A program made the position numbers and the translations under genes. This document shows positions 1 through 22,600 of a DNA stretch of 64,000 nt, one piece after another (position 1 is the first letter of the stretch; every line of letters begins with the position of its first letter). The notes beneath the pieces were generated by a model that was given only the letters and a program-made list of their open reading frames with translations, made no database searches and had not been told where the DNA came from. Source of the DNA: Microvelia longipes (Eukaryota; Arthropoda; Insecta; Hemiptera; Veliidae); the NCBI GenBank assembly GCA_018340805.1, contig JACMZG010001911.1:57651805-57715804 (forward strand), read 5' to 3'.

Positions 1-154
1 TTACCTATGATAATACTGTGTTTAACAGTTTCTTATTACTTCTCTTTTAAAGGTTCGGGTTATTAAAATATATAATGTTCAATTATATGTGAATTTGGTT
101 TTAACAAACATCAACGTAGTTTAATTTCGCGTACAAGTTTTATAATTATAATTG

Positions 155-1212
155 TTTCACCAGTTTATTCATTTTAGCGATTTCCTTTGGGAATAAAATT
201 CGCTCGAACCTCGGCTTCGACCAAATCGACCAAACCGCGATTTGGTGTTTTCGTCCCTAATGACGAAAACATACGTTTCGCGAGACTTTATATATGTATT
301 TCTAGACACTTTCTTGTAAACACTATCTTTCGAACTGATTAATATTTTTTAATCAAACTTAGTACAAAACTCAACCTTCGGGAGGACAGGTTTTCAACCC
401 TATTGAAAACCAGGTTTTTGTGACGTCATTAACCCGTTTGCTGAGTCAGCGAAATTTTCAAAAATCGGCAAAATTCAGGGTTAATATTTTTCACCGCTAA
501 AAGGTCAATAGTTAGGTATTTTTGGGCGCTGAATCAAATGAAACTGGTCCGAAGTCAATAAGACCACTCTAAGTTACCAAAAAGTCGAAAAAACCCCAAC
601 AAATTATCGAAAACCAAAATTACGGTCAATGAAAGTGAAATTTTATTTAATTTATCACGAGTAGGGTGTCGTTTTCCATGTGTTTTGGGCCTCTGAGTTG
701 AACGGCAGTGGTCCGGGGTCAATAAGAGCACTCAAACTCAGGGTACCTGGGATCCTAAAATCCTGGTAAGGACGATTATTTTTTATCGTTTTTTAACAAC
801 AATCCTGGTTAGAATGATAATTTTTTATAGTTTTATACATTATGTAAGTTTATAACTACAGAATAATTCTAGTGCGGTGGTCCGCATGTCTAGCGAATTT
901 CATTTAGAATGCGTGTTTTCGTGCTTAACAACCCGTTTCTTGCTTAAGGTTCCGGTTCATGCTTTAAAACCTAAGCAGTTACTCAATTGTCAAGCACTGC
1001 TCCTAACTCATTTTGTCTCTATTTTTCAAAGGAAATGCGCTAAAACCTTTAAGGATAACTTGACTAAGCTTAAAGATAAGTTACTAAGCTTTAAACTAGT
1101 GCAAATAATTGTGCGTACTTCTAATTTTAGAAGCATAGTTTTGTATAACCAACTGGATAATTATGCTTATTTCCTTTGAAAAATACAGACACAAGGAGTA
1201 ACGAGCAGTGCT
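155..1212 (-). repeat. Family-B composite repeat, copy without a TA array
   Basis: The reverse complement of this stretch matches 30290-31200 and 46070-47070; 860-1212 matches the fold-back unit at 29479-30187. At the point where the other copies carry long (TA)n this copy has only TTTATATATGTA near 288. Confidence 0.7.
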
Positions 1213-1511
1213 AATTTTTATATTTAATTTATTATTTTAATTTTTATATTTATTGCTATTATATAAAATGTAATATACTTCTTTTGAACTCCAATCAGTG
1301 TGTAGTTTTCTATTTAAGTATAAAAACCTCATGAAAATTAGTATTTGACGATGTTATGTAGGTTCATAACTAGTTCGGCAATAAATTAAAAACGCCTGCA
1401 ATTTTCAGGTTATGCAAAATAAATTCATTTGGGTCGCCAACTTTAGAAAAGCAAATTATAGGGTCGCGTTATTGAAAAGGTTGGGAAACGCTGTTTTAGA
1501 CTATGCCCCTT

Positions 1512-1521
1512 TAATATATAT

Positions 1522-1597
<76 letters not shown>
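1512..1597. repeat. (TA)n microsatellite
   Basis: About 85 bp of TA with occasional AATA interruptions. Confidence 0.95.
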
Positions 1598-1599
<2 letters not shown>

Positions 1600-2439
1600 C
1601 GTTATGGTGAGTTTTAAAAAAATTATGACTACCCTTGCCACATAATTAGTACAGCATAGAAAGAAAAAAAATAAACACAAAAAACTATTAATCATCTCAA
1701 TATATTTTTGGCTATGAACATAAAAAACACAATATAAACTGTAAATTGAATAAGACTATGAAAATATTTACATAGTCTTGCCAAAACTATCTCCTGTACC
1801 ATTACTTTTATTTTAGAGGTCAATGTTGACCAGTGTATTTATAGTTTTTTTTTTATTTGTTTAAATTTGGAGTACTATGGCAAACTGAAGGGAGTTATTA
1901 CAGTTCTGCAGGAAACGCAATGGACTCTATCAGTGTTGTTTTACTTACCTTAAGTGCGTGATTTAATTTTACATTAAAAATAATAATTGATACGTTATAT
2001 TTTGTTTATCACACATAAAAAAGTGCATAAGTTTGGTTTTTATTAGTCCTTAAGTATTTATGTTATTCTAAAACAGCAAAAGTAAGCATATTAAATAGTA
2101 TGTGATACATTATATAATATAAATATTTATGATATTAATTAAATTATTTTTAATTTAATTAATTATTATTTTTTAATTAATTATTATATGGGTAAGTTCG
2201 AATTATTTGTTAGAAGAAGTATTACCATTCAATATATTTAATTTTCCTCAATTAATACCTAAGTGAACAAATCAACCCGATTTAAAAAAAAATCGTGTAC
2301 AGGGTATTAATTTTGTACACTTGTACTAAATTTCAACTTCATTGAATTATTTTCCGATTTTTTTATAAAATGTACACAAGTCATTGAATAAAAATTGAAC
2401 TAATAATGACGAAAAAAAGAAAAAAAAATGAAATGGCAC

Positions 2440-3400
2440 TTAAATGTTAGTCTTATACATGGCTACATGCGTGAATTGATCACAACATTTCATTATCTTT
2501 GCGGAGTTTTTGCTGAATCATTTTTCGGGTTTATGACTTAAAACATGCAGGCTGATTTTTATACCACGTTTCATCTCTCAGGCAAACATACGTAGGGAGC
2601 TACGATGAAAATAGAAACACACATGCACGCGCACACACACACATACAGACAGACAACTGTCTGTGAAAAAGTGTCTGTGTTGTGAAAAAGAGGCTTTAAA
2701 AACACCTGAACGGATAATTCCGGTGAAAATTCCAATTACGGTTTTTTTTACAAAGACAATACATTTTTTATATACCTACGGTATAAATGAAGATGTGTTC
2801 AAATAATGTGTGATGTTTTCGTGAATTTTTATTGGAAAAAATAATAAAATGACGTCACCAATGTACAGTTATGGTGCCAAGCTATTGATGAAATAATTTG
2901 AGGTGCTGTATCCTCCCTCTATTAGTCTCTTATACCTACAGTATAAATGAGGAAAATTAAAAATTGTATTCTCTGCAACAAGGGATTTTGTTGAATTGAA
3001 TTGAAACATAGATGATTAAAGAATATATTCCATAGATGGTAATATATAATACCATTATAATATATAATATATATACTTATATTATTACCTAATAAATAAG
3101 TACATTATGTTTCGTTTCAATGCGACAAGTATATCTATAATTTTTGTTGGATCATAAAAATTAAGGAGCATTGAGCGTGGTCAGTGCTGTATGGGTGACC
3201 GCTGTGAATGATACGGATGCATATAGTATCTGAAGACGAGCGAAGCGAATCTGTAGGCATATTGCAGTATAAATTTGGTGAACTGTATTTCTGACGACAA
3301 GCGAAGTGAGTCTGACGCAGGGAGAATGAGGGTAGCTAATGCGATATAATGAGGAAAAGTTCCGGGGTGCTTCCGATATTTTACCAGAATAGCGCTTTTA
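2440..3400. repeat. Family-E dispersed repeat fragments
   Basis: The stretch around 2620-2960 ends ACAGTATAAATGAGG, and 3165-3400 has GTGGTCAGTGCTGTATGGGT and GACGAGCGAAGCGA. The same text recurs at about 14700, 18900, 38870, 48500, 53440, 55010 and 63715. Confidence 0.65.
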
Positions 3401-3833
3401 AGTCAGGGATAGAGTAAAGAGACAATTTTTATCAGTATCTGCGTTTTATCAGTGCTCTGCTTTACTTCTTAACTATAAGAACTTTGACGTATTATAATCT
3501 TATGCAAAATGCTACCTAGAGCAAAAGAATTCGTATCAAGAAAAAAGTTCAAATGCCATCTGTCACACCTGCTCAATCTTTTGCTAATACTAATTATAAC
3601 TTAACATTTGGGATTGTCTCAAAAATTCACGCATATCTTTTCTTGCGCATTATGTTTAAAAATGATCATCTTAGTCCCCGCTGATTTAAGCTGATTAACA
3701 TGAAGATTTGCGGCAAATGAACGTCTTCCTCTATAAGTTTTTTATTGTGTCTACTTTAATAAAATTCGTTCAATATTCTCAACGAATTTTCAGTGATGGT
3801 CTCAGCTCTTAAATTTTTATATGTGTTTTGCAG

Positions 3834-13124
<9,291 letters not shown>

Positions 13125-13129
13125 ACCTC

Positions 13130-14690
13130 TGCTGCATATTTGCTTGGAATACAGCTCCAAAACATTATTTTTTAACTTCAAAAACGATTTTACTAATATT
13201 TTTTTCTTAAAATTTTTAATCATTAACTCTTTTTATAAAACTATTTTGGATTTATTATGTCTAATATTTCTAGTAAATAAAAAAAATTATGTGCTTCATG
13301 TATTCTATTATTTCTTTCCCAAGGGAATTTTGTACATACAACTTTTCCATATTAAAACCCTAGGTATATAGGAAAAGTGTTGTGTTTTCCCTAAATTTGT
13401 ACCTGAATTATCCCATTTAGATTTTTTTTAAACAACGCGAGTGTCTCTGTCGTACGTATGAGTATTAACGCTTTCCAAAATGAAAACTGACCGCCGGGTT
13501 CCTTTCTTTGTGGGGGAAATCTTAACGCTCGAGCAAAGCACGCAGCTAAATCGAGCATATGCTTCGTCCATTCTGATTCACATGGTTCTGTTTTACGAAT
13601 TTTTATTCGTAAAACTACTATATATTTTATGATAAGGCGTAGACATTTTTACATATTAAGTTAACAGAAAACATGTAGCAATAAATACTTTGGCTAAATA
13701 GTTGAAATTGTTAAAACTTAAATCTAAGAATTAATTATAATAATAGCTAATTGGTTTAATTTTACAATTTTTGAAGTATCGCTCATATAACTTATTAATA
13801 TCTTTGAGTTTTTCTTGAAGTTGATACTATTTGGCGTAAAAATATTTACGCCTTATCATAGTTAAGATACTAAAACCCCGCATTACTTATATGTATTAAC
13901 GTTTTAGCATGATGTGAAAAATTTTGCCCCTTCATTTGATCCAGTTTCATACCTAGGTATTAATTATTAACATAATGTATACTCAGCCAGGTTATAATTA
14001 GTTTTTGCTGTCCAAGTAGTTAGCTTGCTTGTTTTATGGTTTTTATTAGTTGTTTTAATTAATCCGGTTGGAAATTAATTTTGTTCTATATTCTTATATT
14101 ATTATTATGCACTGGATTATTACCATTACAGTAAGTTAAATCATTTTATTTGTAAATTGTCATACTGAGATTCTGAGATTGGGTATAATTTAGATTCACT
14201 GAGAATTATTATTTCTTTTTAGGTTTGAGATTTATGTGTAGAAGTAGGATTTTTAGACTAAGTTAGATTATCCTAACGTTATTTTAAATTATTTATTCTG
14301 TAAGTACCTTAATTATTTATTTATTTTAGCCTCTTATAATTATTTTAATTGTGATGTTATATATAAGTCGTCCATGAATTAATACTTTCATTTGTATTTT
14401 AGGTTTGTAGACAAGAGTATGCCTGGGGTCAGGTGAAATATAGTAATTTAAAGAAGTAAGAAGTAGTTATTTCAGTCCCATCCAGTGTCTTTAAATAAAT
14501 TAAAAATTATATACAATGGTGACGAATACTAATAATATTTTAATAATAATGCTTTATCTCAAATACACTGACAAGCTTCCAATTGAGTTGAAATGTAGTA
14601 CAAGTGTAAATTATTACATAATAAATTTGTTAACTAAGATTTGTTTCAATATACAAGCCAGTATATCTATGGTTTTTATTATTATAAATG
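13130..14690. other. Intergenic, nothing recognised
   Basis: After the RING 3'-UTR this AT-rich stretch shows no exon, no long repeat match and no RNA gene that I can recognise. Confidence 0.5.
13276..13281 (+). promoter_or_regulatory. Poly(A) signal of the RING gene
   Basis: AATAAA about 150 bp after the RING stop, followed by an A-rich run. Confidence 0.45.
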
Positions 14691-14930
14691 TTAAGTAGCA
14701 TCGAGCAAGGTCAGTGCTGTATGGGTGACTGCTGAAAATGAAACGGATGTATTTACTATCTAAGGACGAGTGTATAGCGAGTCCGAAGACGTGTTGCAGT
14801 ATAAATTGGACGAATTTTATATTCTAAGGACGAGCGAAGCGGGAGTATGGAAGATGTAGGAAGGATGAGCGTAGCGAATCCGATGTGATGAGGATGAGTC
14901 CCGAGGTATTCCGTACCCAAATTTTTAAAA
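14690..14930 (+). repeat. Family-E repeat fragment
   Basis: AGGTCAGTGCTGTATGGGTG, GACGAGCGAAGCG and GATGAGCGTAGCGAATCCGA match the right part of the copy at 48500-49358. Confidence 0.7.
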
Positions 14931-15794
14931 TAAAATTCATGATGAATAATTAATAAGATTAATTAAAATATAACATGCAACAAGACAGGAAAGGAAACAT
15001 GCAACAAGACAGGAAAAGGAATCAGTCAAATATAAATTGGCTGCCTCGGCTTCGTCTCAGCCCAGGTAATTTCTATAGCCTACCCTCGCCTTCAGCTCAG
15101 AGATATAATTTTAATATGTCAGCAAAAATCCTCTTTTCTGCCTAGTTACATAAAAAATAACTATTTTAACATTTAAATAATATTTTTTTTAATTCAGAGA
15201 TTATCATAAAGTTAACATTGAGATAATAAATTTTATCATACTTCCACATGCAAACTCCCCCCCCACTATAACATTTTATACCATTATTCTTTACATTTCT
15301 GATCAATTAACAAAGACAACAAAGTATTTATTAATTCACTGTCTTTTCTTATTTATTGTTAAATAATTTAGTCAAAGAAGTTCCATAAGAAATATAATTT
15401 CTTAACAATTTAAGTCATGAAACAACAAATAATGCAACTACAAAGTAATTATAGGATAATAGGATCTAAATTACTAATAGCACAATAAAGAATAATAGCT
15501 TCATCAGAAAATAATCTTGCAGAGCGTCACAATACAAAGACGGCGACCTTGTCCGAAACTACCGCATAATTAGTTTAGATTTTTTTCCATTCAATTATGT
15601 TTTTATTCAAATTTTTGACAGTGATATTTTCACACCATTCGTTTTAGTATCTCAGTTCTCAGCTGTTAGGTGCACTGACACTATTAACGTGTAGCATTTA
15701 ATAATGTAACTTGTAATTTAGTATTTAACTTAAAATTATTATATTACAGTATCGGTAAGGTTATTTTAGTAACGTTTATATTATTTAACCGCTA

Positions 15795-16034
15795 GTAGGT
15801 GTTTCGTATATTGTGCGAGTTTAGGTGTTTCGAATTTTGTGCGAATTTAGGTGTTTCGTATTTCGTGCGAGTTTAGGTGTTTCGTATTTTGTGCGAATTT
15901 AGGTGTTTCGTATTTCGTGCGAGTTTAGGTGTTTCGTATTTTGTGCGAATTTATGTGTTTCGTATTTCGTGCGAGTTTAGGTTTCGTGTTTTGTGCGAAT
16001 TTAGGCGTTTCGTATTTTGAGCGAGTTTAGGTGT
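15795..16034. repeat. 26-bp tandem repeat with alternating variants
   Basis: About nine units of TTTAGGTGTTTCGTATTT-GTGCGA. Neighbouring units alternate between TTGTGCGAATTT and TCGTGCGAGTTT, giving a 52-bp higher-order period. Confidence 0.9.
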
Positions 16035-16505
16035 TTTAAAGTTCAAATATAATTTTACTTTCAAAATATAATTGTTTTAAAATTACATCGTAATGTTTAC
16101 CAAAAGGCTCTCTTGCTAACTAATAGGCTATAATGTATTAAAATGAAACTACAACTACGTAAGTCAACATACGTAAATGTCAACTACGTAAGTGACATTT
16201 TCGATTCGAATATGACATAAATATATCACCATGTTCGTTATCTTAACAAATTTTTAAGTCAAAATGTGTCCCTATTGTATTTTATTTCCCAATCTGCAGT
16301 CACTATTTATATCAAAAACACTCCAAATTTGGTATAGCCTATATAAAAACTTTCACAATGTGGTAGCATCGTTATTTTTTTAAAAAATTAAGATAAGATT
16401 AAAATGTCAAGAATCTGATCAAGGACAATGATATCAAAAATAAGAATACGCTAGACTTAAAAAAGTTTGAAATTTCAAGTTTCTACAAGAAATAGTAACA
16501 GACAA

Positions 16506-16797
16506 AGAGATATTATTACTAGAGCGGCCCTATTGGTGAATTTTGAAACATCGAAAAAATAACCTGACCACTTCGACTATCAATATAATCCAAAAACCGA
16601 ACAAAATTACAGTGACTTATATAGTAAAACATTGAAAATCAAAATCAAAACACAAACCATGTGCAGAAAGCTGAAAACAATTGATTTATTATAACCTTAA
16701 CTTACTCTTAGAAAAGGTTTTAATGAGGTTTACACAGAGCCCAAAAATGATGTTTCAGGACTCATAATGTATTGAGATAGGCTATGGCCCCTCTATG
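16506..16797 (+). mobile_element. Family-A MITE
   Basis: AGAGATATTATTACTAGAGC start, TTGAAACATCG, AACCTTAACTTACTC and GGCCCCTCTATGG end. Confidence 0.7.
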
Positions 16798-16932
16798 GTG
16801 ACAGATCAATTTAGGGCAATCAGAGAAAATACGTGTGGCACAGCCAGATATGTTCGGCTATAATCATGCTAATGCGAGATAATACGAACACATGATATGT
16901 TTTCGTATATTAAATTGACAAAATAGTTCTAA

Positions 16933-17290
16933 TCACAGAGGTATTATCACGAGAGGGGTCTCATTAGTTGAATTTTGTAACATCAAAAAAAGAACCTGAA
17001 GACAAGACCCTCGATTGTTAATATCATCAAAAATAGAAAATAATATAGTATCTTATAATATAATACAAAACACGTTAATATCTTATTAATACGTTTATAT
17101 ATTATTGTCTTATTATACAACGTTTATTAAACAAAACACAAATAATGGGGGAAAAGCCGGAAACGATTGATTTATTATAACCTTAACTATCTCTAAGAGA
17201 AGGTTTCAGTAAGGTTACGTAGAGCCTCTGAGAGCCGCAAAAAGATGTTTAAAACCTCTCAATGCATAGGGATAGGGTATCTCTGTAGTT
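16933..17290 (+). mobile_element. Family-A MITE, diverged
   Basis: CAGAGGTATTATCACGAGAG start, AACCTTAACTATCTC and GATAGGGTATCTCTGTAG end. It is more mutated than the other copies, with an internal AT-rich insertion. Confidence 0.6.
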
Positions 17291-17984
17291 CTAACGAAGC
17301 TTCTCGCTTCGTCCGCTTCTCGGGTATCTCTGTAGTTCAAATGCAAGTCTTCTTCCATGTTATATGTATAGCTCCACACATAGTATTACATAGTTTTGTG
17401 TTATATGTTATATAGTTTCCACACAAAAAACTACTTTAGAATTACAAGTTTTAAACTTGTAGTGAAGCATCTCATACTTGCACGAAGCCCTCTTATAAAT
17501 CCTTTGATTTTCTCATAACTCTTGGATTGACCTCTATTTATGTGTACTCCAAAAATATATCACTGTTTTATCTTTTTCATTGATAATTAAATTATAAGAG
17601 ATAACTCTATCTATAATTTCATCTTATCGGTCAATTGTGTCGAGTTCGAATGTGGGAATAATGAATTTAGTTCGATTTGTATGTTTCTAAAATATTCAAT
17701 AAAATTTTAAATTTAGGATTAACGTATAAGGAGTGAAACTAATTACTAACAACTAATTAATTTCGTTGTTTGTAATTTAATTAATCTAGAGGCGATAAAT
17801 CTGAGATATTTTCCTACTAGTTTTTGTATTCGTTTAGATTAAGAAATGAATGATTAATTATATAATATTACATAGCACATTAAATTCACGATAACGAATA
17901 ATTATAAATAGAGAATGAACGGATAATTAGTTAAATCTAAGAGTTTGTTTTGGACTCAATCCGTGTTTCAAAACGCTTAGAAAT

Positions 17985-18053
17985 ATGGAGGATTTGTCGA
18001 AAACTTTTCTTCATATGTTGGAACGAGTCTGGAATAAAGATCTGGATAAAAAG
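17985..18053 (+). CDS. Cyt-b5-r: Cyt-b5-r exon 1
   Basis: ATG in the context AAATATGGAG; 23 codons (MEDLSKTFLH start) ending AAG|GTAATC in phase 0. No other in-frame ATG with a usable donor was seen near exon 2, so this start is the best one, though it rests on one short exon. Confidence 0.75.
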
Positions 18054-19597
18054 GTAATCAACTCTGAGCTTATAAACAGAGCCCTGCTTGTAAACTTGAC
18101 ATCCCAACGAAGAACTGCACATTTTCAAACGTTTTTCTTTTTACTGTCTATTGCCATCCATGGCTAATTAAATTTTAATAAGAGAGTGATTAATCCTCAT
18201 ATTTGACAAATGTATATTTAAACTAATGACGTGATATCAAGGAGGTAAGTATATGCAAAATCCATGGCAGGATATGCAAAATCCGTGGCAGGATATGCAA
18301 AATTCGTGGCAGGATATGCAAAATCCGTGGCAGGATATACAAAATCCGTGGTAGGATATGCAAAATCCGTGGCAAGATATGCAAAATCCATGGTAGTTGG
18401 CCTCGATAGTATGTCAATGTAGCCTCAAACGGGCCTCATCATGTTGGCAAGTCCAATTTTTTCTAAACCTACGTATAACGTTTTGCTCCAGGTGATAGTT
18501 CTCAATAAAGAATCCCTCTTCTCTAAGGATCTTGAATAAAGGGGATGACGCAGAAAATAACTTTTCTGACCCCATGGACGTTGTATGCGATAAAGAAATA
18601 GGAGCTAACTTAGTCTTTTATCATTTATCTTATACATTTTAGAAGGACTGGAAAGGTAGTTGGCCAGAATGGAGATTTCACGAATCCAAATTCATAAGCG
18701 ATTGGTTTGCCTGGAGAAGAAAAGAAGAAGGAGCTGAAAGTCTCTGGAGGATCCACGATGATCTGTATGATCTCGACGAGTGGGCAGCTAAGCACCCCGG
18801 GGGCTCTTCCTGGATCACTTCTACAAAGGTAACATCTCTATATAATGTTTACTCCAAATAATTTCTTTAGCCAATAAACTAAAGGAAATATTTGGCTTAC
18901 TTTCATTTGTACTTATCCTCATTTATACGTAGGTATATAGAAAAAGTATTGTGTTTGCGAAAAAATCCGGACCGGGATGTCACCGGAATTATCCGTTTCA
19001 GGTGTTTTAAGGCCTCCTGAGTGGTTTTTGCAGAGTTGTCTGTCTGCATGTGTGTGTGTCTGTTATCATCGTAGCTCCCAGTGTATTTTGCTAGACAGGT
19101 GAAACTTTGTACAAAAATCATTCTAACGCTGTAGTTGTGCTATTCGAAATTTTTTAAGACGTTATTAACTTGCAATAATGACAGCTAAAATTTCGAAAAA
19201 TCATAGAACGCGAAAAATGATGTCATACGTCTGTTTCAAGCACTCAAATCAGATTTTTCAATCGTGGAGGGGTTAGTAGGGATGAAAATTCCCTCTCCTT
19301 CTATCTGAACGATTGTTAAATCTAGGGAACCAGAACCCGTGTCTTTTTACTTGTCGCGTGAAATCAGTTTTGAAAGGTTTAGCTTATATTTTGGGTCACT
19401 GTACTCGTGTACTCGCATCCACGCATCCTGCCATTTGGGTTCCTACTCTTTGATCCGGTCCGATAAAAAAGGTCCGGGGTACCTCGAAACTTAAAATTAA
19501 TAAAAATACAATTCTATTATTGGTTCCGTAAAGCACTATTAGACCCAAAGGCTGATTTGCTGGGTATTGTTCGCCTACCCTCCCTGTTTCCTTTGAT

Positions 19598-19640
<43 letters not shown>

Positions 19641-22600
19641 ATGTATGTGTGACATGACATAAACACATGAGTCCAATATTTAAGGAAAAATCGGTCTGTG
19701 AAGATAGGAGATTTTTATTTGTAAAAACGTAACAAATCCTAATTTAAGTCTTGAACTAAAGTAATTCTCTGCGAAAATTTATTTCGCAGAAAAAACATAA
19801 AATCTCCACGCAAACTACATAGAAATTTTGACTCGAACATATTGAGCCATAAACTATATCCGATAAACATATGAGAGTAACATATAGATTTTTATAATTC
19901 TCAAGTTTAAAAAAAATATATGTTGTCATAATTACATTTTTTTAAAAAAACTCTTCTATGATTACTTTGCAGGGGACAGATATAACAGAAGCATTTGAAT
20001 GTCACCATTTAACAGGTCAAGCAGAGACAATTTTACCTAAATATTACGTTAGATCAACCAAAGCACCAAGAAACTCTCCATTTACATTCCACAACGATGG
20101 ATTTTACAAAACCTTAAAAAGAAGAGTTCAGAATCATTTAGAAAAACAAAAAGGAAGATCACGAGGAGTAAGGTTAGACTAAAGTAATATATAAACCAAG
20201 TAGGGAAACAAACACGATTTCTGTCAGACCTGGAATGTAGTTCACATCTTGTCCACCAGGGAGTTGGCTCAAATTTTCCTATGGGCGTAAATGTAAACAA
20301 ACTATTTTTACGGTTTTCAAAAGTTTGGTTTTTATTGCATTTATTTGAACAATTTAGTATAAAACGCTAATAATTTGTGTTAAAAATACGTTTTTTTATA
20401 TCCAATAGAGGTTTAAGTGCGAATCTTAAAAACTAGGTTTTTTTAAACTACATAAAACTAGCGGCTAATTAAACTTTTCTTTCGAGTGCACTACTTAACT
20501 TACTACATTTTTGCAACTGATATTTGTTTTTTTCCCTTTCAAATATTAATTGTAATTAGTAATTTTACAACTTTAACTGAACATTTTTGAATATAATAAA
20601 AGCAATCGTGATTTTAGGTTATACTTAAGGCAATACAATGTCGTCTGGATGTTCTTCAAAATTTAATAAAAACATGTACATTACCTTTCCTATATTCTCT
20701 TTTTCTTTAACTAATTTATTTTAACGATTATTTCACAGAATTTAATACAAAACCATTAAAACTATCACGTACATATTGAAGTAAGAAAACACGATTAAAA
20801 GTAAAACTCACCTAATGTTATCAGGGTTGCCAGTAAAACTAAGTCAAAAAACGTAAATTCTAAGATGCGCATGCGCAGTTATTCCAATTTTAGCTATTTT
20901 TATTGTTGAGCCCATAGAGTATTATTACTAGAGGGGCCCTTAGGTTGAATTTGAAACATCGAAAAGTAACCTGACCACATTCGATTATCATTAACATCAA
21001 ATAAACATAACAAAAAAACAGTAAAATATAAGTAGAATGTTAAAATACAGATCACAACACAAACAATCTGCGGGAAGCCGAAAACAATTGATTAATTATA
21101 ACCTTAACTCCCTCTTAGAGGAGGTTTCAATGAGGTTACACAGCACTATCAATCTGCGGGAAGCCGAAAATAATTGATTTATTGTAACCTTAACTCACTC
21201 TTGGAGGAGGTTTCAAGATGTTTCCGGCCTCTCAATGTAATGAGATAGGATATGCCCCTTCCAGTATATATATCTCTATACCGCTGCAGAATACTTCTCT
21301 CTTCTTCTACCTTTGACAGACTTGCTAGCGCTGGTCCCCCAAAATAGCGGTAAAATGGAAACACATGACACTCCCTCCCGCATTTTTATTAATCTTTACT
21401 TAATCTGTTGTAAACTGGCACATATCAGCTCTTTGAGCTGTATTAGGGTGCCACAAGACGGTACAGCGTACCATAATTTCTCTTTTATTTTCCATTAATA
21501 AAAACTGTGCACAAGCAAAAAGACACACAAAAGAGGTAAAAATCTCGCGGCGCTCTTCTGCGGCATTTAAAGATGTAGTGAACGTAACGCAAATAGTAAA
21601 TCGGATTTTAATAAAATTTCCAAAGAAAATTTATACCTAGAGAAAAGTTCCGTACATTTTGCTAATAATACATAACAGAACTTCGTGATGGCGGACTTGT
21701 AAAAAAGTTTCTGTGAACAGATATAAGTTATATTAAAAAAAATGATCACTTACTTCTAACCTTTAGTTTTGTTCTTTTCTAACTTCTTATTGTGTTTTTA
21801 CTTTTATTTCAATTTTGTTTAAACTGTGGTAAAGTTTTTTTAGTGATGTTCTTTTGGTTATGGTATGCTGACTAAATTTTTTGGTGGTGGTTGTTTGTTT
21901 TGTTTATTGTTTAACACTGAAGATGCCTGGCTTCGCCATGCGAAACGTCTGTTATTAATGTTTATTTAAATAAAATTTCTATAGGACTGAAGTCTTCATT
22001 AATTAACCTAGAATTTAATTCTTAACAGTCCAATAACTATTTTGTTAATTAATAAAATGGTCTAGAATTAATTTGATAATATAACAAAGCAACGATAGAC
22101 AAGTTATACGTTTGCGCGACTAGACTCGTAAATAATCCTACCAGAGATCAAATTCCAATGATTTTGCTTTACAACTCCCTATATAATTTCAATATAATGC
22201 TTCATAATAATCCCTTGATTTTCAGATCGAAGTTGATATCAGATAGTTTACTAGCAGCCACTCTCAGTTTGGCGGTAGCCGCTGCCTACTTCAACAGTTA
22301 CTTGCTTTGTATCTTGTCTGGGACATTTATGTGTTTCCTCACAGTATCTGGTCATAATTATTTTCATCAGAGAGATAACTTCAGGATGTACTATTTTAAT
22401 TTATCATGGCTTTCATACAGGTAATATATGTATAAATGAAGAGTTTAATAGAATGTAGAAATAATTTTAAAACAATTTGACACAATATAATTGTGCGAGA
22501 GACACCAAGGAAATGTAACAAGCAAAATGCAATGCTACATCTGGGAACTGTTCCATCATTCGACATTCGTCATACTTGATGGCTCGACATAATGTCATGT

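Larger units (their letters stand above)
1..3833. other. Gene-free start of window: two repeat families
   Basis: No coding exon recognised. Family-B composite sequence fills about 155-1212 (minus orientation) and family-E pieces fill about 2440-2960 and 3120-3400. The remainder is AT-rich with nothing recognisable. The missing 5' exon of the RING gene may lie here but was not found. Confidence 0.6.

Noticed and set aside
877..1179. 100-codon open frame
   Set aside because: It lies wholly in the family-B fold-back repeat; the same sequence at 29570-29940 is inverted and broken, and there is no domain.
15795..16034. CRISPR-like array
   Set aside because: The units are contiguous with no unique spacers, in a eukaryotic context; it is a simple tandem repeat.
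18223..18417. Periodic ILHILPR peptide on the minus strand
   Set aside because: It is a by-product of a 21-bp tandem repeat in a Cyt-b5-r intron.
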